Counted from the first letter of the stretch, positions 8,129-16,781 are shown. The stretch: DNA of 64,000 nt from Ruminococcaceae bacterium UBA6434 (GCA_002437245.1 DJOQ01000003.1:6482-70481), one strand, 5' to 3'. Numbers and translations are program-made. The notes: generated by a model not told the origin, from the sequence alone.

Positions 8129-9802
8129 ATGAAAACCAAAAGACTTATTGCTGCGATACTCGCAGTTGTCATGTGTCTGTCGGCAATGGCACTCCTGAGT
8201 TCGTGCGGCAACAGCAAGAAGGACGGTATAACGGTTCAGATAGGACCTAACCCCGAGACACTTGATCCTGCTCTCAACAGTACTGTTGATGGTGGCAATA
8301 TGCTCATCACACTCTTTGAGACTCTTCTCATAATTGATGAGGACAACAAGGTTCAGCCCGGTCAGGCTGAAAAGTACACTGTAAGCGACGATGGTCTTAC
8401 CTGGACTTTCACAATGCGTGACGGTCTTAAATGGTCAGACGGCACAGAGCTTAACGCAAAGGATTTCGAATATACCTTTAAGCGTCTTGCAAACACTGAG
8501 CTTGCCGCTCCCTATGCAGAGACCGTTATCGGTATGATCGAAGGCTACCAGGACGCTGTCGGCAACCCCGACGATGAAGGTAACCCCACAACCACTCCCG
8601 ATCCCGACAAGCTCAACGTAGTTGCAAGCGAGGACGGCAAGACTCTTACAATTAAACTTGCTTACCCTTGCTCTTACTTCGATAAGATTGTTGCATTCGG
8701 TGCTATGAGCCCCGTACAAAAGGCTACCGTTGATGCTAACGGCGACTCTTGGGCTACAAAACCCGACACTTATGTCTGCAACGGTCCGTACATGATTACA
8801 GAGTGGACACCCGGTGAGCGCATAGTATGCAAAAAAAACCCGAACTACAAGGGCGGTTGGGATTCTAAGCGCATAGTTAACAACAAGCTCACATTCTTGC
8901 TTCTTGAGAATTCGAGCGCTTCTTTCACCGCATACAACAGCGGCGAGGCTCAGCTCATTAAGGACGTTCCCACAGAGGAAATTCCGACTCTCAAGAAATC
9001 TACCGACGGCGGCGACTTCTATGTTGACACCATTCTCGGTACCTATTACCTCAATATGAACCTTAACAAAGCTCCCTTCAACAACAAGAACGTCCGCAAG
9101 GCTCTTAACCTTGCAATTGACCGCGACTACATTGCAAACACAATAATGCAGGGCACATACTCCCCCGCTTATAACTTTGTAGGTCCCGGCGTTGTTGACA
9201 ACGAGGGTATGTTCTTTGACAACGCAGTTAAGGCTAACGGCGGCGAAACCTATATCAGCAAGGATTATCAGGCTAACCTTGAAGAGGCTAAGAAAGCTCT
9301 CGCAGAGGCAGGCTATCCCGACGGTAAGGGCTTCCCGACCATCACCTATTCAACAAACGACGCAGGTTACCACAAGGCTGTTGCAGAGTATCTCCAGAAT
9401 GCATATGCTCAGCTCGGTATTACAATGAAGATCGACATCGTTGAATGGTCTTCATTCACTCCTCAGCGTCGCGCAGGCGATTATGATATGGCACGTAACG
9501 GTTGGGTTATGGACTACAATGACGCTTCCAATATGCTTGAACTCTTTGTTTCTACCAACGGTAACAACGACGGTAAATACAACAGCTCTGCATATGACGC
9601 CGATATTGCAAACTCCAAGGTTGCAGATTCCGCAGCTCACTTTGCGGCTCTTCACGACGCCGAAAAGAACATGATGGAAGATTATGCTTGCATCCCGATT
9701 GCTTACTACAATGACTTCTGGCTCCAGAAACCCGAGCTTAAGGGCGTATGGCACAGCCCGTACGGCTACTGGTACTTCCAGTATGCTACCCTTGAGAAGT
9801 AA
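8129..9802 (+). CDS. oppA: Peptide ABC transporter substrate-binding lipoprotein OppA/DppA (SBP family 5)
   Basis: A 557-residue extracellular lipoprotein that captures peptides for OppBCDF. The ATG at 8129 sits 8 nt after AAGGAGA; an ATG at 8120 overlaps that Shine-Dalgarno and is rejected. The signal peptide MKTKRLIAAILAVVMCL leads to lipobox LLSSC with the lipidated Cys at 26. The mature protein has the SBP_bac_5 landmarks: GPNPETLDPALNSTVDG, LKWSDGTELNAKDFEYTFKRL and FNNKNVRKALNLAIDR. Codon use is visibly more biased (many CTC, AAG, GAG codons) than in neighbouring genes, as expected of a highly expressed binding protein. It is last in the operon and followed by a strong terminator. Confidence 0.93.
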   Translation: MKTKRLIAAILAVVMCLSAMALLSSCGNSKKDGITVQIGPNPETLDPALNSTVDGGNMLITLFETLLIIDEDNKVQPGQAEKYTVSDDGLTWTFTMRDGLKWSDGTELNAKDFEYTFKRLANTELAAPYAETVIGMIEGYQDAVGNPDDEGNPTTTPDPDKLNVVASEDGKTLTIKLAYPCSYFDKIVAFGAMSPVQKATVDANGDSWATKPDTYVCNGPYMITEWTPGERIVCKKNPNYKGGWDSKRIVNNKLTFLLLENSSASFTAYNSGEAQLIKDVPTEEIPTLKKSTDGGDFYVDTILGTYYLNMNLNKAPFNNKNVRKALNLAIDRDYIANTIMQGTYSPAYNFVGPGVVDNEGMFFDNAVKANGGETYISKDYQANLEEAKKALAEAGYPDGKGFPTITYSTNDAGYHKAVAEYLQNAYAQLGITMKIDIVEWSSFTPQRRAGDYDMARNGWVMDYNDASNMLELFVSTNGNNDGKYNSSAYDADIANSKVADSAAHFAALHDAEKNMMEDYACIPIAYYNDFWLQKPELKGVWHSPYGYWYFQYATLEK

Positions 9803-9835
9803 TTTCTCTTAAAGCTCTAAGCACAAAACGGCGAT

Positions 9836-9867
9836 CGCCCGTACCTTTTACGGTACGGGCGGTTTTT
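9836..9867 (+). terminator. Terminator of the opp operon
   Basis: GCCCGTACC pairs with GGTACGGGC around a TTTTAC loop, followed by GGTTTTTT. Confidence 0.92.
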
Positions 9868-9874
9868 TATACGC

Positions 9875-9903
9875 TTGAAAAGGCCGACACTGTATGTTAA
9901 AAT
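9875..9903 (+). promoter_or_regulatory. Promoter of pepT
   Basis: -35 TTGAAA (9875-9880), 17-nt spacer, -10 TAAAAT (9898-9903). Its position over the in-frame ATG at 9894 argues for the downstream pepT start at 9957. Confidence 0.7.
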
Positions 9904-9956
9904 CATTAAAGCAACGTACACACGGTAAAACGACATTATTAAAGGCGGAAAGAACA

Positions 9957-11126
9957 ATGAGCGTTATCGACAGATTTTTAAAATACATCGAATTTGAAAC
10001 CACCTCGGACAAAAACAGCGAGAGCATACCCTCAACCGAAAATCAAACGGTTCTTGCGGATTATCTTGTAAAAGAGCTTAAAGGCGCAGGCGTTGCCGAC
10101 GCATACCGCGATAAATACGGTTATGTTTACGGACACATACCGGCAACCGAAGGGTTTGAAAAATGCCCTAAAATCGGGCTTATTTCACATATGGATACTT
10201 CTCCCGACGTCAGCGGAAAAGACGTCAAAGCAAAAATAATTAAATTTGACGGAACTAACGCACCGATGATTGATAATAAATATTTGGGCGAGGACATTAT
10301 AGTTACCGACCGCACCACGCTTCTCGGCGCGGATGACAAGGCCGGTGTAGCCGAAATAATCGAGGCGTGCCGTGAAATTTGTGATGACGCGGAGCTTTGC
10401 CACGGCAAAATTTCAATTTGTTTCACACCCGACGAAGAAATAGGCAGAGGTGCCGACAAATTTGATTTTGCGGCTTTTGACGCGGATTTTGCATACACCG
10501 TTGACGGCGGAGAGCTTGGCGGAATCGAGTACGAAAACTTTAACGCGGCAGGTGCGAAAATCACCTTTCACGGGGTAAACACACATCCCGGTTCGGCAAA
10601 AAACAAGATGAAAAATGCTGTTTTGTATCTTGCTGAATTTATAAATATGCTCCCTGCCGCCGAAACTCCCGCACACACCGAAAACCGTGAGGGATTTTAT
10701 CACGTTTCATCGGTTAACGGCAATGAAAGCGAAGCCGCTCTTCATATGATAATACGCGATCACGACACTCAAAAATTTAATGAACGCAAAAAATTTGTTG
10801 CGGAACTTGCCGATTTTTTCAATCGCAAATACGGCGAAAATACGGTTTCAGCCGAGATAAAGGACAGTTATTACAATATGCTTGAAGTTATTAAAGAGCA
10901 TACGGACATAGTAGAGCGGGCAAAAAATGCAATGCGCAAAGCCGATGTGGAACCGCAAATTTCACCGATACGCGGCGGAACAGACGGTGCAAGACTTTCG
11001 TTTGAGGGTCTGCCCTGCCCCAATCTCTCTACCGGCGGTATGAATTTCCACAGCATATACGAGGCTGTTTCGGTAAACGCAATGTTCAAAATGGTTGAAA
11101 TCATCAAAAACATTATAAGCGAATAA
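9957..11126 (+). CDS. pepT: Peptidase T (tripeptide aminopeptidase)
   Basis: A 389-residue cytosolic M20-family zinc aminopeptidase that removes the N-terminal residue of tripeptides. The start is ATG 9957 (MSVIDRFLKYIEFETTSD, aligning with other PepT); the upstream ATG at 9894 lies inside the promoter. Zinc and catalytic residues are in place: H78 and D80 in SHMDTSPDVSG, an Asp in LLGADDKAG (126-127), catalytic E160 and E161 in PDEEIGRG, and the late GGMNFH histidine. The dimerisation-domain motif HPGSAKNKM is present. It follows the oligopeptide importer, so imported peptides would be cleaved here, but it has its own promoter. Confidence 0.95.
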   Translation: MSVIDRFLKYIEFETTSDKNSESIPSTENQTVLADYLVKELKGAGVADAYRDKYGYVYGHIPATEGFEKCPKIGLISHMDTSPDVSGKDVKAKIIKFDGTNAPMIDNKYLGEDIIVTDRTTLLGADDKAGVAEIIEACREICDDAELCHGKISICFTPDEEIGRGADKFDFAAFDADFAYTVDGGELGGIEYENFNAAGAKITFHGVNTHPGSAKNKMKNAVLYLAEFINMLPAAETPAHTENREGFYHVSSVNGNESEAALHMIIRDHDTQKFNERKKFVAELADFFNRKYGENTVSAEIKDSYYNMLEVIKEHTDIVERAKNAMRKADVEPQISPIRGGTDGARLSFEGLPCPNLSTGGMNFHSIYEAVSVNAMFKMVEIIKNIISE

Positions 11127-11132
11127 AAAGCA

Positions 11133-11174
11133 AAAAATCCCGTGAAAGCGCTGCCGCACATTCACGGGATTTTT
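11133..11174. terminator. Bidirectional terminator between pepT and the PNPOx-fold gene
   Basis: AAAAATCCCGTGAA pairs perfectly with TTCACGGGATTTTT, between convergent genes. Confidence 0.92.
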
Positions 11175-11185
11175 ATTATCGGGAC

Positions 11186-11584
11186 TTAAAAGTTAACCGT
11201 TTCGCTCGGTTTTGTAAACGATGAAAAAACTGCTGTGGCATTTTTAAAATAGAATACCTGTGTGTTTCCGTCGTCCGGGTCATACATAGCTTTGAGCTCG
11301 GGGTATGCCTCAAGCATTGAAACGCGCGCCTCGCGGCGGTCATCTTCAACAAGCTCGCCCGACACGCGAAGCCAATCGCCGCCGTTGCAGGCACAGATTT
11401 CTACATTGCCGTTTTCGGAAATTTGCTTTGACACCGCTTTCTTTTTGCCGGTTTGTATATACAGCTTACCCTCAAAAATATGAGCGGTTCCGAAAGGACG
11501 AACACGCGGTTTATTGCCGTCTTCGGTTGCGAGATAATAAGTTCCCGCATCTTTTAAAAATTTGCATACATCGTTAATATTCAT
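11186..11584 (-). CDS. Pyridoxamine 5'-phosphate oxidase-fold (flavin-binding split-barrel) protein
   Basis: A 132-residue protein with the small FMN-binding split-barrel seen in clostridial PNPOx-like proteins: MNINDVCKFLKDAGTYYLAT, then PRVRPFGTAHIFEGKLYIQT and DWLRVSGELVEDDR. The family binds FMN or F420 and reduces unknown substrates; it is not the vitamin B6 biosynthetic PdxH, which is longer. The start ATG 11584 has AGGAGG 8 nt upstream; a longer frame adds 11 residues without support. The ATG overlaps the TGA of the DUF4186 gene (ATGA, 4 nt), so the two are co-translated. Specific role unknown. Confidence 0.8.
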   Translation of the reverse strand: MNINDVCKFLKDAGTYYLATEDGNKPRVRPFGTAHIFEGKLYIQTGKKKAVSKQISENGNVEICACNGGDWLRVSGELVEDDRREARVSMLEAYPELKAMYDPDDGNTQVFYFKNATAVFSSFTKPSETVNF

Positions 11585-11943
11585 AAGCTTTTCCTCCTGT
11601 ATTCTTTTTCTATCCAAGCCATTAACAGCTTAACTATCCGTCGTTGCTCGTCAGAAGTCAATTCCCTGCCCTTTTCAACGTGATACCACTTATTCAGGCA
11701 GCCCCGACAGCAGCAGGCGCAGGCATGCTGAGCCTTAAACACGGGGTGACCGCGCATCGGCGTTTGCTTGCCGTCGTTTGGTATTACCGCCGGCGCAAGA
11801 CGGTTCTTTATAAAATCCTCCGCATGGCTTTTTATGGTATCAATACCTTTTTTATCAATATAACTTATATCCTCGTCGGACAGGTGAAATCTCGCTCTGA
11901 AATCAGACTTCTGAAGTCTTGAGAGCGCTTCGTCAACAGTCAC
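11581..11943 (-). CDS. DUF4186 family protein
   Basis: A 120-residue protein recognised as DUF4186 by its core: SDFRARFHLSDEDISYIDKKG, RLAPAVIPNDGKQTPMRGHP, and CACCCRGCLNKWYHVEKGREL. The CxCCCxxC cluster and nearby His residues suggest metal binding, but no function is established for the family as far as I know. The start is GTG at 11943. It is the first gene of a two-gene unit with the PNPOx-fold protein, overlapping it by 4 nt. Full family length with no sign of truncation. Confidence 0.8.
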   Translation of the reverse strand: MTVDEALSRLQKSDFRARFHLSDEDISYIDKKGIDTIKSHAEDFIKNRLAPAVIPNDGKQTPMRGHPVFKAQHACACCCRGCLNKWYHVEKGRELTSDEQRRIVKLLMAWIEKEYRRKSL

Positions 11944-12023
11944 TTTTTGCGCCTCATTTCTTACTTACACAAATCAGCATACACCTATTTTATAAATTTT
12001 GCAAGTGTCGCCGAAGAATGCCG

Positions 12024-13340
12024 TTATCTTGACAGTTTTTCTTTTTTCATCATAATAACCGAATAAATAAATACGAGCACCTCTGTTACGGGCATTGCCC
12101 ACCAAACGGCGCTGCCGCCGAAAGCAACCGGCAACAAAAGTATCAGAGCGCCGCTTATAACAATACCCCTTGCGACGGAAATAATAAGAGAAATTTTAGC
12201 TCTCATAATCGCCTGGAAATAGTACGTTGAATAGATATTAAACGGCAGCAGTACAAATGAAATCGCATAAATTCTGATGATTTTCGGAGCTATTGACAGC
12301 ACCTCGGGGGTGGGCGTCATAAACAGCTTTATAAACACCTGCGGCATAGCCATTGCGAGGACGGTCCAAATAATTCCGAAAACGGCGGCGGTTATAATAT
12401 TGTATTTCAGCATTGTTTTAATCCGCGCCGCAAGTCTCGCGCCGAAATTACGCGAAATTACGGGCTGTGCCGCCTGACCTATACCGTAAGAGCAGCACTG
12501 CACCAATGTACTTACCACAACTATTACTCCGTAAACCGCAAGTGCGTCCGTGCCGAGATACTCCATCACACGGCGGTTAAACAGCATTGTGGCTATACCC
12601 ATTGCCACGTCAACTATAAACGAAGAAAATCCGTTGACGCTTATCATTTTAAAGCTGTTAAACATTCTGCGCGGCTTTACGAATTTCAACGTATTCTTTT
12701 TGCCGATAAAATGCGTAAGCATCACAAGCACGGACATAGAAGCGCCCATTGCCGTTGCAATTCCCGCACCCTTAATGCCCATATCCAATATGAACACAAA
12801 GAAATAATCGCCGAAAACATTAAATATGCCGCCGAAAATTACGGCTTTTGTGGCTCTGCCGGGGTCGCCGTCATTGCGGAGAAACGACGAAAGCAAATTT
12901 GTAAACACATATACGGGAACGGTGAGTTTGGGCGCTGTAAGATATTGTTTGCAAAGCGGCATAAGCGCATCGTTTGCACCGAAAAGCCTGAGAAGAGGTT
13001 CTTCAAAGACCCAGACTGCCACCCAAAGTATCAGCGAAAGCGAAATTCCGAGTATAAAAGCAGAGGTAAAATATCCGTTTGCCTCTTTTTCATCATCGCG
13101 TTCTCCCCTTGCGACGGCATAAATAACGGAACCGCCTATACCGCACAAAAGCCCGAAGCTGTAAATTATATTCCATATCGGAGAAATTACCGCCATGGCA
13201 GCCGAGCCGTCGGGTCCGTGATACTGCCCGACCATAGCCATATCAACAAGCCCGTAAATGCACGCTATCAGCGCGCTTCCGAATGAAGCCGTAAAAAATT
13301 TGCGGTAGAGTTTACCGACATCATCCTTTAAAAGGTCCAT
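12024..13340 (-). CDS. MATE-family efflux transporter
   Basis: A 438-residue, twelve-helix MATE antiporter, full length. Landmarks are MVGQYHGPDGSAAMAV in helix 2, the middle repeat GFSSFIVDVAMGIATMLFNRRVMEYLG, and GIGQAAQPVISRNFGAR. Members export drugs, toxins or metabolites with Na+ or H+; the substrate is not predictable. ATG 13340 follows AAGGAGGAG closely. The mRNA leader has its own promoter, mutually exclusive hairpins and a short ORF, suggesting that expression is induced by a condition that perturbs ribosomes or by a ligand. It is the second MATE gene in the window. Confidence 0.92.
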   Translation of the reverse strand: MDLLKDDVGKLYRKFFTASFGSALIACIYGLVDMAMVGQYHGPDGSAAMAVISPIWNIIYSFGLLCGIGGSVIYAVARGERDDEKEANGYFTSAFILGISLSLILWVAVWVFEEPLLRLFGANDALMPLCKQYLTAPKLTVPVYVFTNLLSSFLRNDGDPGRATKAVIFGGIFNVFGDYFFVFILDMGIKGAGIATAMGASMSVLVMLTHFIGKKNTLKFVKPRRMFNSFKMISVNGFSSFIVDVAMGIATMLFNRRVMEYLGTDALAVYGVIVVVSTLVQCCSYGIGQAAQPVISRNFGARLAARIKTMLKYNIITAAVFGIIWTVLAMAMPQVFIKLFMTPTPEVLSIAPKIIRIYAISFVLLPFNIYSTYYFQAIMRAKISLIISVARGIVISGALILLLPVAFGGSAVWWAMPVTEVLVFIYSVIMMKKEKLSR

Positions 13341-13356
13341 AACTCCTCCTTAAATA

Positions 13357-13419
13357 TTAAAAAAGCCGGATATGGAACGGGCATTTCAGCCTGCACCTTA
13401 TCCGGCTTGTTATTTCCAT
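13357..13419 (-). CDS. Candidate leader peptide (20 aa) of the MATE gene
   Basis: An ORF starting at ATG 13419 inside the loop of an upstream hairpin and ending in the T tract of the terminator hairpin (TAA 13357-13359). It encodes a basic, Cys-containing peptide beginning MEITSRIRCRLK. A GGAGGG lies about 12 nt upstream, longer than ideal. Its codons 4-7 cover the 5' arm of the terminator, so a ribosome stalled there would block terminator formation. This is the layout of antibiotic-induced leader attenuation; translation is inferred, not shown. Confidence 0.4.
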   Translation of the reverse strand: MEITSRIRCRLKCPFHIRLF

Positions 13420-13432
13420 ACGATAACCAGCC
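13363..13432 (-). promoter_or_regulatory. Attenuator with mutually exclusive hairpins in the MATE leader
   Basis: On the minus strand GGCTgGTTAT (13423-13432) can pair with ATAACaAGCC (13404-13413). The AAGCC end of that arm is also the start of the arm AAGCCGGATA (13399-13408) that pairs with TATCCGGCTT (13363-13372), followed by TTTTTTA: an intrinsic terminator. The two structures cannot coexist, the hallmark of a transcription attenuator or riboswitch. I compared it with the common riboswitch classes from memory and matched none. Confidence 0.6.
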
Positions 13433-13450
13433 CTCCGAGTGAGCTATTGT

Positions 13451-13479
13451 ATTGTATCAACTTTTGTAATCAAAGTCAA
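13451..13479 (-). promoter_or_regulatory. Promoter of the MATE transcript
   Basis: -35 TTGACT (13474-13479), 17-nt spacer, -10 TACAAT (13451-13456) on the minus strand. The -35 box overlaps the stop codon of the upstream phosphatase gene, giving the MATE gene its own start. Confidence 0.75.
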
Positions 13480-13955
13480 GAATTTTCACAGAGCAGGAAA
13501 TTGAGCAACGCGTCGCAGCCCTTTTCAATGTCATTATACGCTTTGTCAAAGTCGCCCGAATACCACGGGTCGGCAACGTCGGATTTACTTCCCGTAAACT
13601 CAAGCAATTTATATATTTTACATTTCGGGTCACCGCCGAACAAAATTTCCATATTGTGTATATTGGCGCTGTCCATACCTATAAACATATCCGTTTCATT
13701 ATAATCGTCTTTTTTGAGTTGAACTGCCTGTTTACCGCCCGATGAAATTCCGCGTTTTAAAAGTTGGGCTTTGGCTTTCGGATATATCGGTCTGCCTACG
13801 CCATGCCATATTTCCTCGGCGCTTGTCGCTCTCGAACATACGGAAAACGCATCCGACACGCCGCGTTTTTCCGCCATATTCTTAAATATGAATTCTGCCA
13901 TGGGTGAGCGACATATATTGCCGTGGCAGACAAATATAATTCTCTTAACTTTCAC
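13476..13955 (-). CDS. Low-molecular-weight protein-tyrosine phosphatase
   Basis: A 159-residue cytosolic phosphatase of the LMW-PTP/arsenate-reductase-like fold. The P-loop C10-HGNIC-R16-S is at the N-terminus (CX5R(S/T)) and the general acid is Asp129 in DPWYSGDF, both expected for activity. Bacterial members dephosphorylate protein tyrosines, for example of BY-kinases, or arginines. It is 4 nt downstream of the M28-like peptidase gene and presumably co-transcribed with it. Start ATG 13955. Confidence 0.93.
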   Translation of the reverse strand: MKVKRIIFVCHGNICRSPMAEFIFKNMAEKRGVSDAFSVCSRATSAEEIWHGVGRPIYPKAKAQLLKRGISSGGKQAVQLKKDDYNETDMFIGMDSANIHNMEILFGGDPKCKIYKLLEFTGSKSDVADPWYSGDFDKAYNDIEKGCDALLNFLLCENS

Positions 13956-13959
13956 GTGA

Positions 13960-15384
13960 TTAAACTTTTCCTATCCCCAATGTATACTTATCTGCTTTTC
14001 CTATTTGATGTGCCGTCATCTCGTCGAGCCGCTCCGCCAGCTTAATAAATGTAACGGTCTGCTCATACATAAGCTGCGGGTCGAATTTTTCCATCTCGTG
14101 GGTCGGGCTTTCGGCGCATAGATAATCGGGCGACGTTACGAGCGATATTTCGGGTATTCCGACATTAAAGAATGGCTGTCCCTCGCCGAAATGCAGGAAA
14201 TTGTGTCCGCGCAACGTCACGGTACGTATATGCTCTCTGTCCTTTATGCACTCAAAATACACGTCGTCCAGAGTTTTATTGCCTGTGTATACCTCTTCTA
14301 TATCAATATCATTCGTTTTTTGATAAACGCCGTTCACATCTTTCCATTCGGTACAGCCGAGATGTTCGGGGGTGAGCGCCGCAACTGCTTTAATATGGTC
14401 GTGTTTTCCGTCCCAAAGCGGTTTATTGTCATACAGCCAAAGCGAGGTTGCCTGATCCGACATACCGCCCGGTTTTTTGAAATTCGGGAGACGGAAATGA
14501 CCCGTTACAAATACAAATATCAACGTTCTCTGCGGCGGATGTTCTTTAAAATACTTCATCATGGCGAGCATTGACAAAGCGCCGTTTTCTTCGACACAAT
14601 TCACGCCGTCGGTATGTGTGTTTATAACCACGGCTTCATTGGGGATTACGCCCTTAATTATCGAGCAAAACGACTCGGACACTGCGTTTTTCTCTTTCTC
14701 GGCTGTTAACACAATTGTTGCGCTTTGACTTTTTTCAGCCGCAGAGAGAACCTTTTCTCCGTCATGGCTGTTTACCCAAAGCGTGGGAATGCCCTGATAC
14801 CCGAGAATAAAGTTAAGATATTGCCCCTCAACCATTGCGTCGGACATATCCTCCCAAATGCATATTACGCCCTTTACCCCCTTTTTGGCGGCGACTTTAA
14901 GAAACGGGAATTTTACGAAAGCCGCAGCGACGGGTCCTTTATAATATTTCGGTATGGTCGTTCCCTCGGGGAACGCTCTTTTTTGGTCAAATGCAACGCC
15001 CGAATACGTACTTTTGAAATCCTTGACCTTAACTACGGCTATCTTACCGTGGGCAATTCCGAATCCCATATGCTTCGCGTGAACTCTTACAAGCTCGCCT
15101 GTTACGCCGTTTTCATCCGTATCGCCGGAATACGGGAACGGGGAAGAAACGTGAACGTCAACATCGCCGGTGTCGGTATGGAGGGTTATTGAGCTTTTTT
15201 CTGCCTGCCATCTGTCAAAAGTATGATAGTCGCTCTTCGTTTCAAATCCCATTTTATGTATCTCGTCTTTTAAAAAGGCTATAAAATCATTTTGCCCTTT
15301 TGAGCCGGTTGTTCTGGAACCGAAGCTGTTCATTTTTTTTACATTTTCCAAAAGTTCTTCTTTGGTGAAGGGATACTCCGTCAT
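13960..15384 (-). CDS. M28-like aminopeptidase/PA-domain protein
   Basis: A 474-residue protein that looks like a divergent M28 zinc peptidase. Residues 1-60 have the start of that fold (SFGSRTTGSKGQNDFIAFLKDE), 75-230 resemble an inserted PA-type domain (GVTGELVRV, HGKIAVVKV, GVKGVICIWED), and 250-460 hold the catalytic-like part: NTHTDGVNCVEENGAL (His257, Asp259), FVTGHF (His296), HLGCTEW and SPTHEME. The classic EE dyad and second-ligand Asp of M28 enzymes are not obvious, so zinc binding or catalysis may differ. No signal peptide, so cytoplasmic. First gene before the phosphatase. The 15385-15545 gap upstream shows nothing recognisable. Confidence 0.65.
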   Translation of the reverse strand: MTEYPFTKEELLENVKKMNSFGSRTTGSKGQNDFIAFLKDEIHKMGFETKSDYHTFDRWQAEKSSITLHTDTGDVDVHVSSPFPYSGDTDENGVTGELVRVHAKHMGFGIAHGKIAVVKVKDFKSTYSGVAFDQKRAFPEGTTIPKYYKGPVAAAFVKFPFLKVAAKKGVKGVICIWEDMSDAMVEGQYLNFILGYQGIPTLWVNSHDGEKVLSAAEKSQSATIVLTAEKEKNAVSESFCSIIKGVIPNEAVVINTHTDGVNCVEENGALSMLAMMKYFKEHPPQRTLIFVFVTGHFRLPNFKKPGGMSDQATSLWLYDNKPLWDGKHDHIKAVAALTPEHLGCTEWKDVNGVYQKTNDIDIEEVYTGNKTLDDVYFECIKDREHIRTVTLRGHNFLHFGEGQPFFNVGIPEISLVTSPDYLCAESPTHEMEKFDPQLMYEQTVTFIKLAERLDEMTAHQIGKADKYTLGIGKV

Positions 15385-15545
15385 TTTGTCGGCCTTCTTT
15401 CAAATATTTTTTGGGACAAACCACGAAAAAGTGTTGATAAATAAGCCCTTTTGGGACTTTTCGCAGTCAAATTCAAAGAGATTGTAACACAATAAACTCA
15501 AGTTTTCAACAATGGGTTAAACCTATCTTGAGGACGTCGAAATTC

Positions 15546-15574
15546 TTGAATTAACGACCGCTGTAAAGTATAAT
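15546..15574 (+). promoter_or_regulatory. Promoter of the esterase gene
   Basis: -35 TTGAAT, 17-nt spacer, -10 TATAAT, about 25 nt before the Shine-Dalgarno of the next gene. Confidence 0.75.
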
Positions 15575-15603
15575 ATGAAATATGATTTAAACGGAGCGTG
15601 TGT

Positions 15604-16731
15604 ATGAAAAAGAACTTTGATAATAAATGGTACAGCGATGAATTTTTAAACGAATTAAAAAATACCGCCTATCGGGAAACAGACGGAAATTTAACTTACA
15701 CGGTTAAGTATGCGCCCGACGCCGTATCCAAATACGGCATAGACCCGCGCATGCTCGGCGGTCCCATAGGCAAAATGGCAAAATATCTTAAGGCGGTGCC
15801 CGATTTTGTTTTTGACCGAATTCATATGAGAATAAACTCAAAGTCTCTGGAATTTTTCAGAAAAGGGTGCGACAGAATATCTTATGCGAACTGCCGCATT
15901 AACGGCGTAAGCCTTAAAGACGCACATATAAAATCCGCCGACGGATTTGAAATACCGATAAGGATTTACAAAAATCCCGATTGTGAAAAAACAAGGGCTC
16001 TGCTTATATTTATTCACGGGGGCGCGTTTGTAGGCGGTTCTCTTGAACCTTATGACGAGAGTTTAAAGATGTTCGTCGACAAATTCGGCATAAAAGTAAT
16101 AAGCATAGCCTATCGGCTTTTGCCCGAAAACGCCTACCCTGCTCCGTATAACGACTGCTTTGACGTGCTCGGTTACATAAGTAAAAACGCCGACGAATTC
16201 GGCGTTGACAAAGACAAAATTTTCGTATGCGGTGACAGCGCCGGAGGAAACATAGCTCAGGCGTGCACAACAAAATACAAGGGAACCGATGTAATCAGAG
16301 CACAGCTTCTTTTGTATCCCACGCTCAATGCTTTCGGATTTACCGACAAGTATTACAGAAAAGGTCTTTCGGATTATACCCTTGAGCCTACTCAAAAGGC
16401 GCTTTCAAAGGGCGTTATCAGACAAATGCAAATACTGACAAATTGTAATTTAAAGCAAATAGGAATAAACTCGCCCGACGAATATAACAACCCGTACAGT
16501 TATTCGGCAAGCGGAAACGCACCTACTTTCATCACCGCAGGTGCGCTTGATTACCTGAAAAAGGACGCAGTTGCCTGGGCGCACAAATTAAAAGACGCAG
16601 GAGTGAAACAAGAGCTCGTAATCTACAACGGTCTCGGCCACGGATATCTCAATGCAACCGGCGTATTCCCCCAAGCAGAGGACGTAATAGACGAAATGGG
16701 CAAATTCATATATACGATTTTGGGAGAGTAA
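15604..16731 (+). CDS. Alpha/beta hydrolase, hormone-sensitive-lipase-like esterase
   Basis: A 375-residue carboxylesterase-type hydrolase. The start is ATG 15604, 7 nt after GGAG; a GTG at 15598 is too close to that site. The oxyanion-hole motif FIHGGAFVGGS is at about 137-147, the nucleophile elbow GDSAGGN has Ser212, the acid is in AGALDYLKKDA and the catalytic His is in GLGHGYLN near the C-terminus, giving a complete Ser-Asp-His triad. The N-terminal 100 residues form a cap that probably sets specificity. No signal peptide. Substrate likely a short-chain or acetylated ester; unknown in detail. Monocistronic with its own promoter and terminator. Confidence 0.85.
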   Translation: MKKNFDNKWYSDEFLNELKNTAYRETDGNLTYTVKYAPDAVSKYGIDPRMLGGPIGKMAKYLKAVPDFVFDRIHMRINSKSLEFFRKGCDRISYANCRINGVSLKDAHIKSADGFEIPIRIYKNPDCEKTRALLIFIHGGAFVGGSLEPYDESLKMFVDKFGIKVISIAYRLLPENAYPAPYNDCFDVLGYISKNADEFGVDKDKIFVCGDSAGGNIAQACTTKYKGTDVIRAQLLLYPTLNAFGFTDKYYRKGLSDYTLEPTQKALSKGVIRQMQILTNCNLKQIGINSPDEYNNPYSYSASGNAPTFITAGALDYLKKDAVAWAHKLKDAGVKQELVIYNGLGHGYLNATGVFPQAEDVIDEMGKFIYTILGE

Positions 16732-16732
16732 G

Positions 16733-16781
16733 AAGCATAAAACAGGCATCGACAAAAGCCGTTGCCTGTTTTATGCTTTTA
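16733..16781. terminator. Bidirectional terminator after the esterase and the heme/iron-type operon
   Basis: AAGCATAAAACAGGCA (16733-16748) pairs with TGCCTGTTTTATGCTT (16763-16778). It reaches the stop codon of the convergent minus-strand gene. Confidence 0.9.

Noticed and set aside
9894..9956. ATG at 9894 as the start of pepT
   Set aside because: It lies within the predicted -10 region; the family N-terminus matches the start at 9957.
13363..13450. Known riboswitch class (THF, TPP, fluoride, guanidine, purine, preQ1) in the MATE leader
   Set aside because: The conserved core bases of these classes, as I remember them, are not present; left as an unassigned attenuator.
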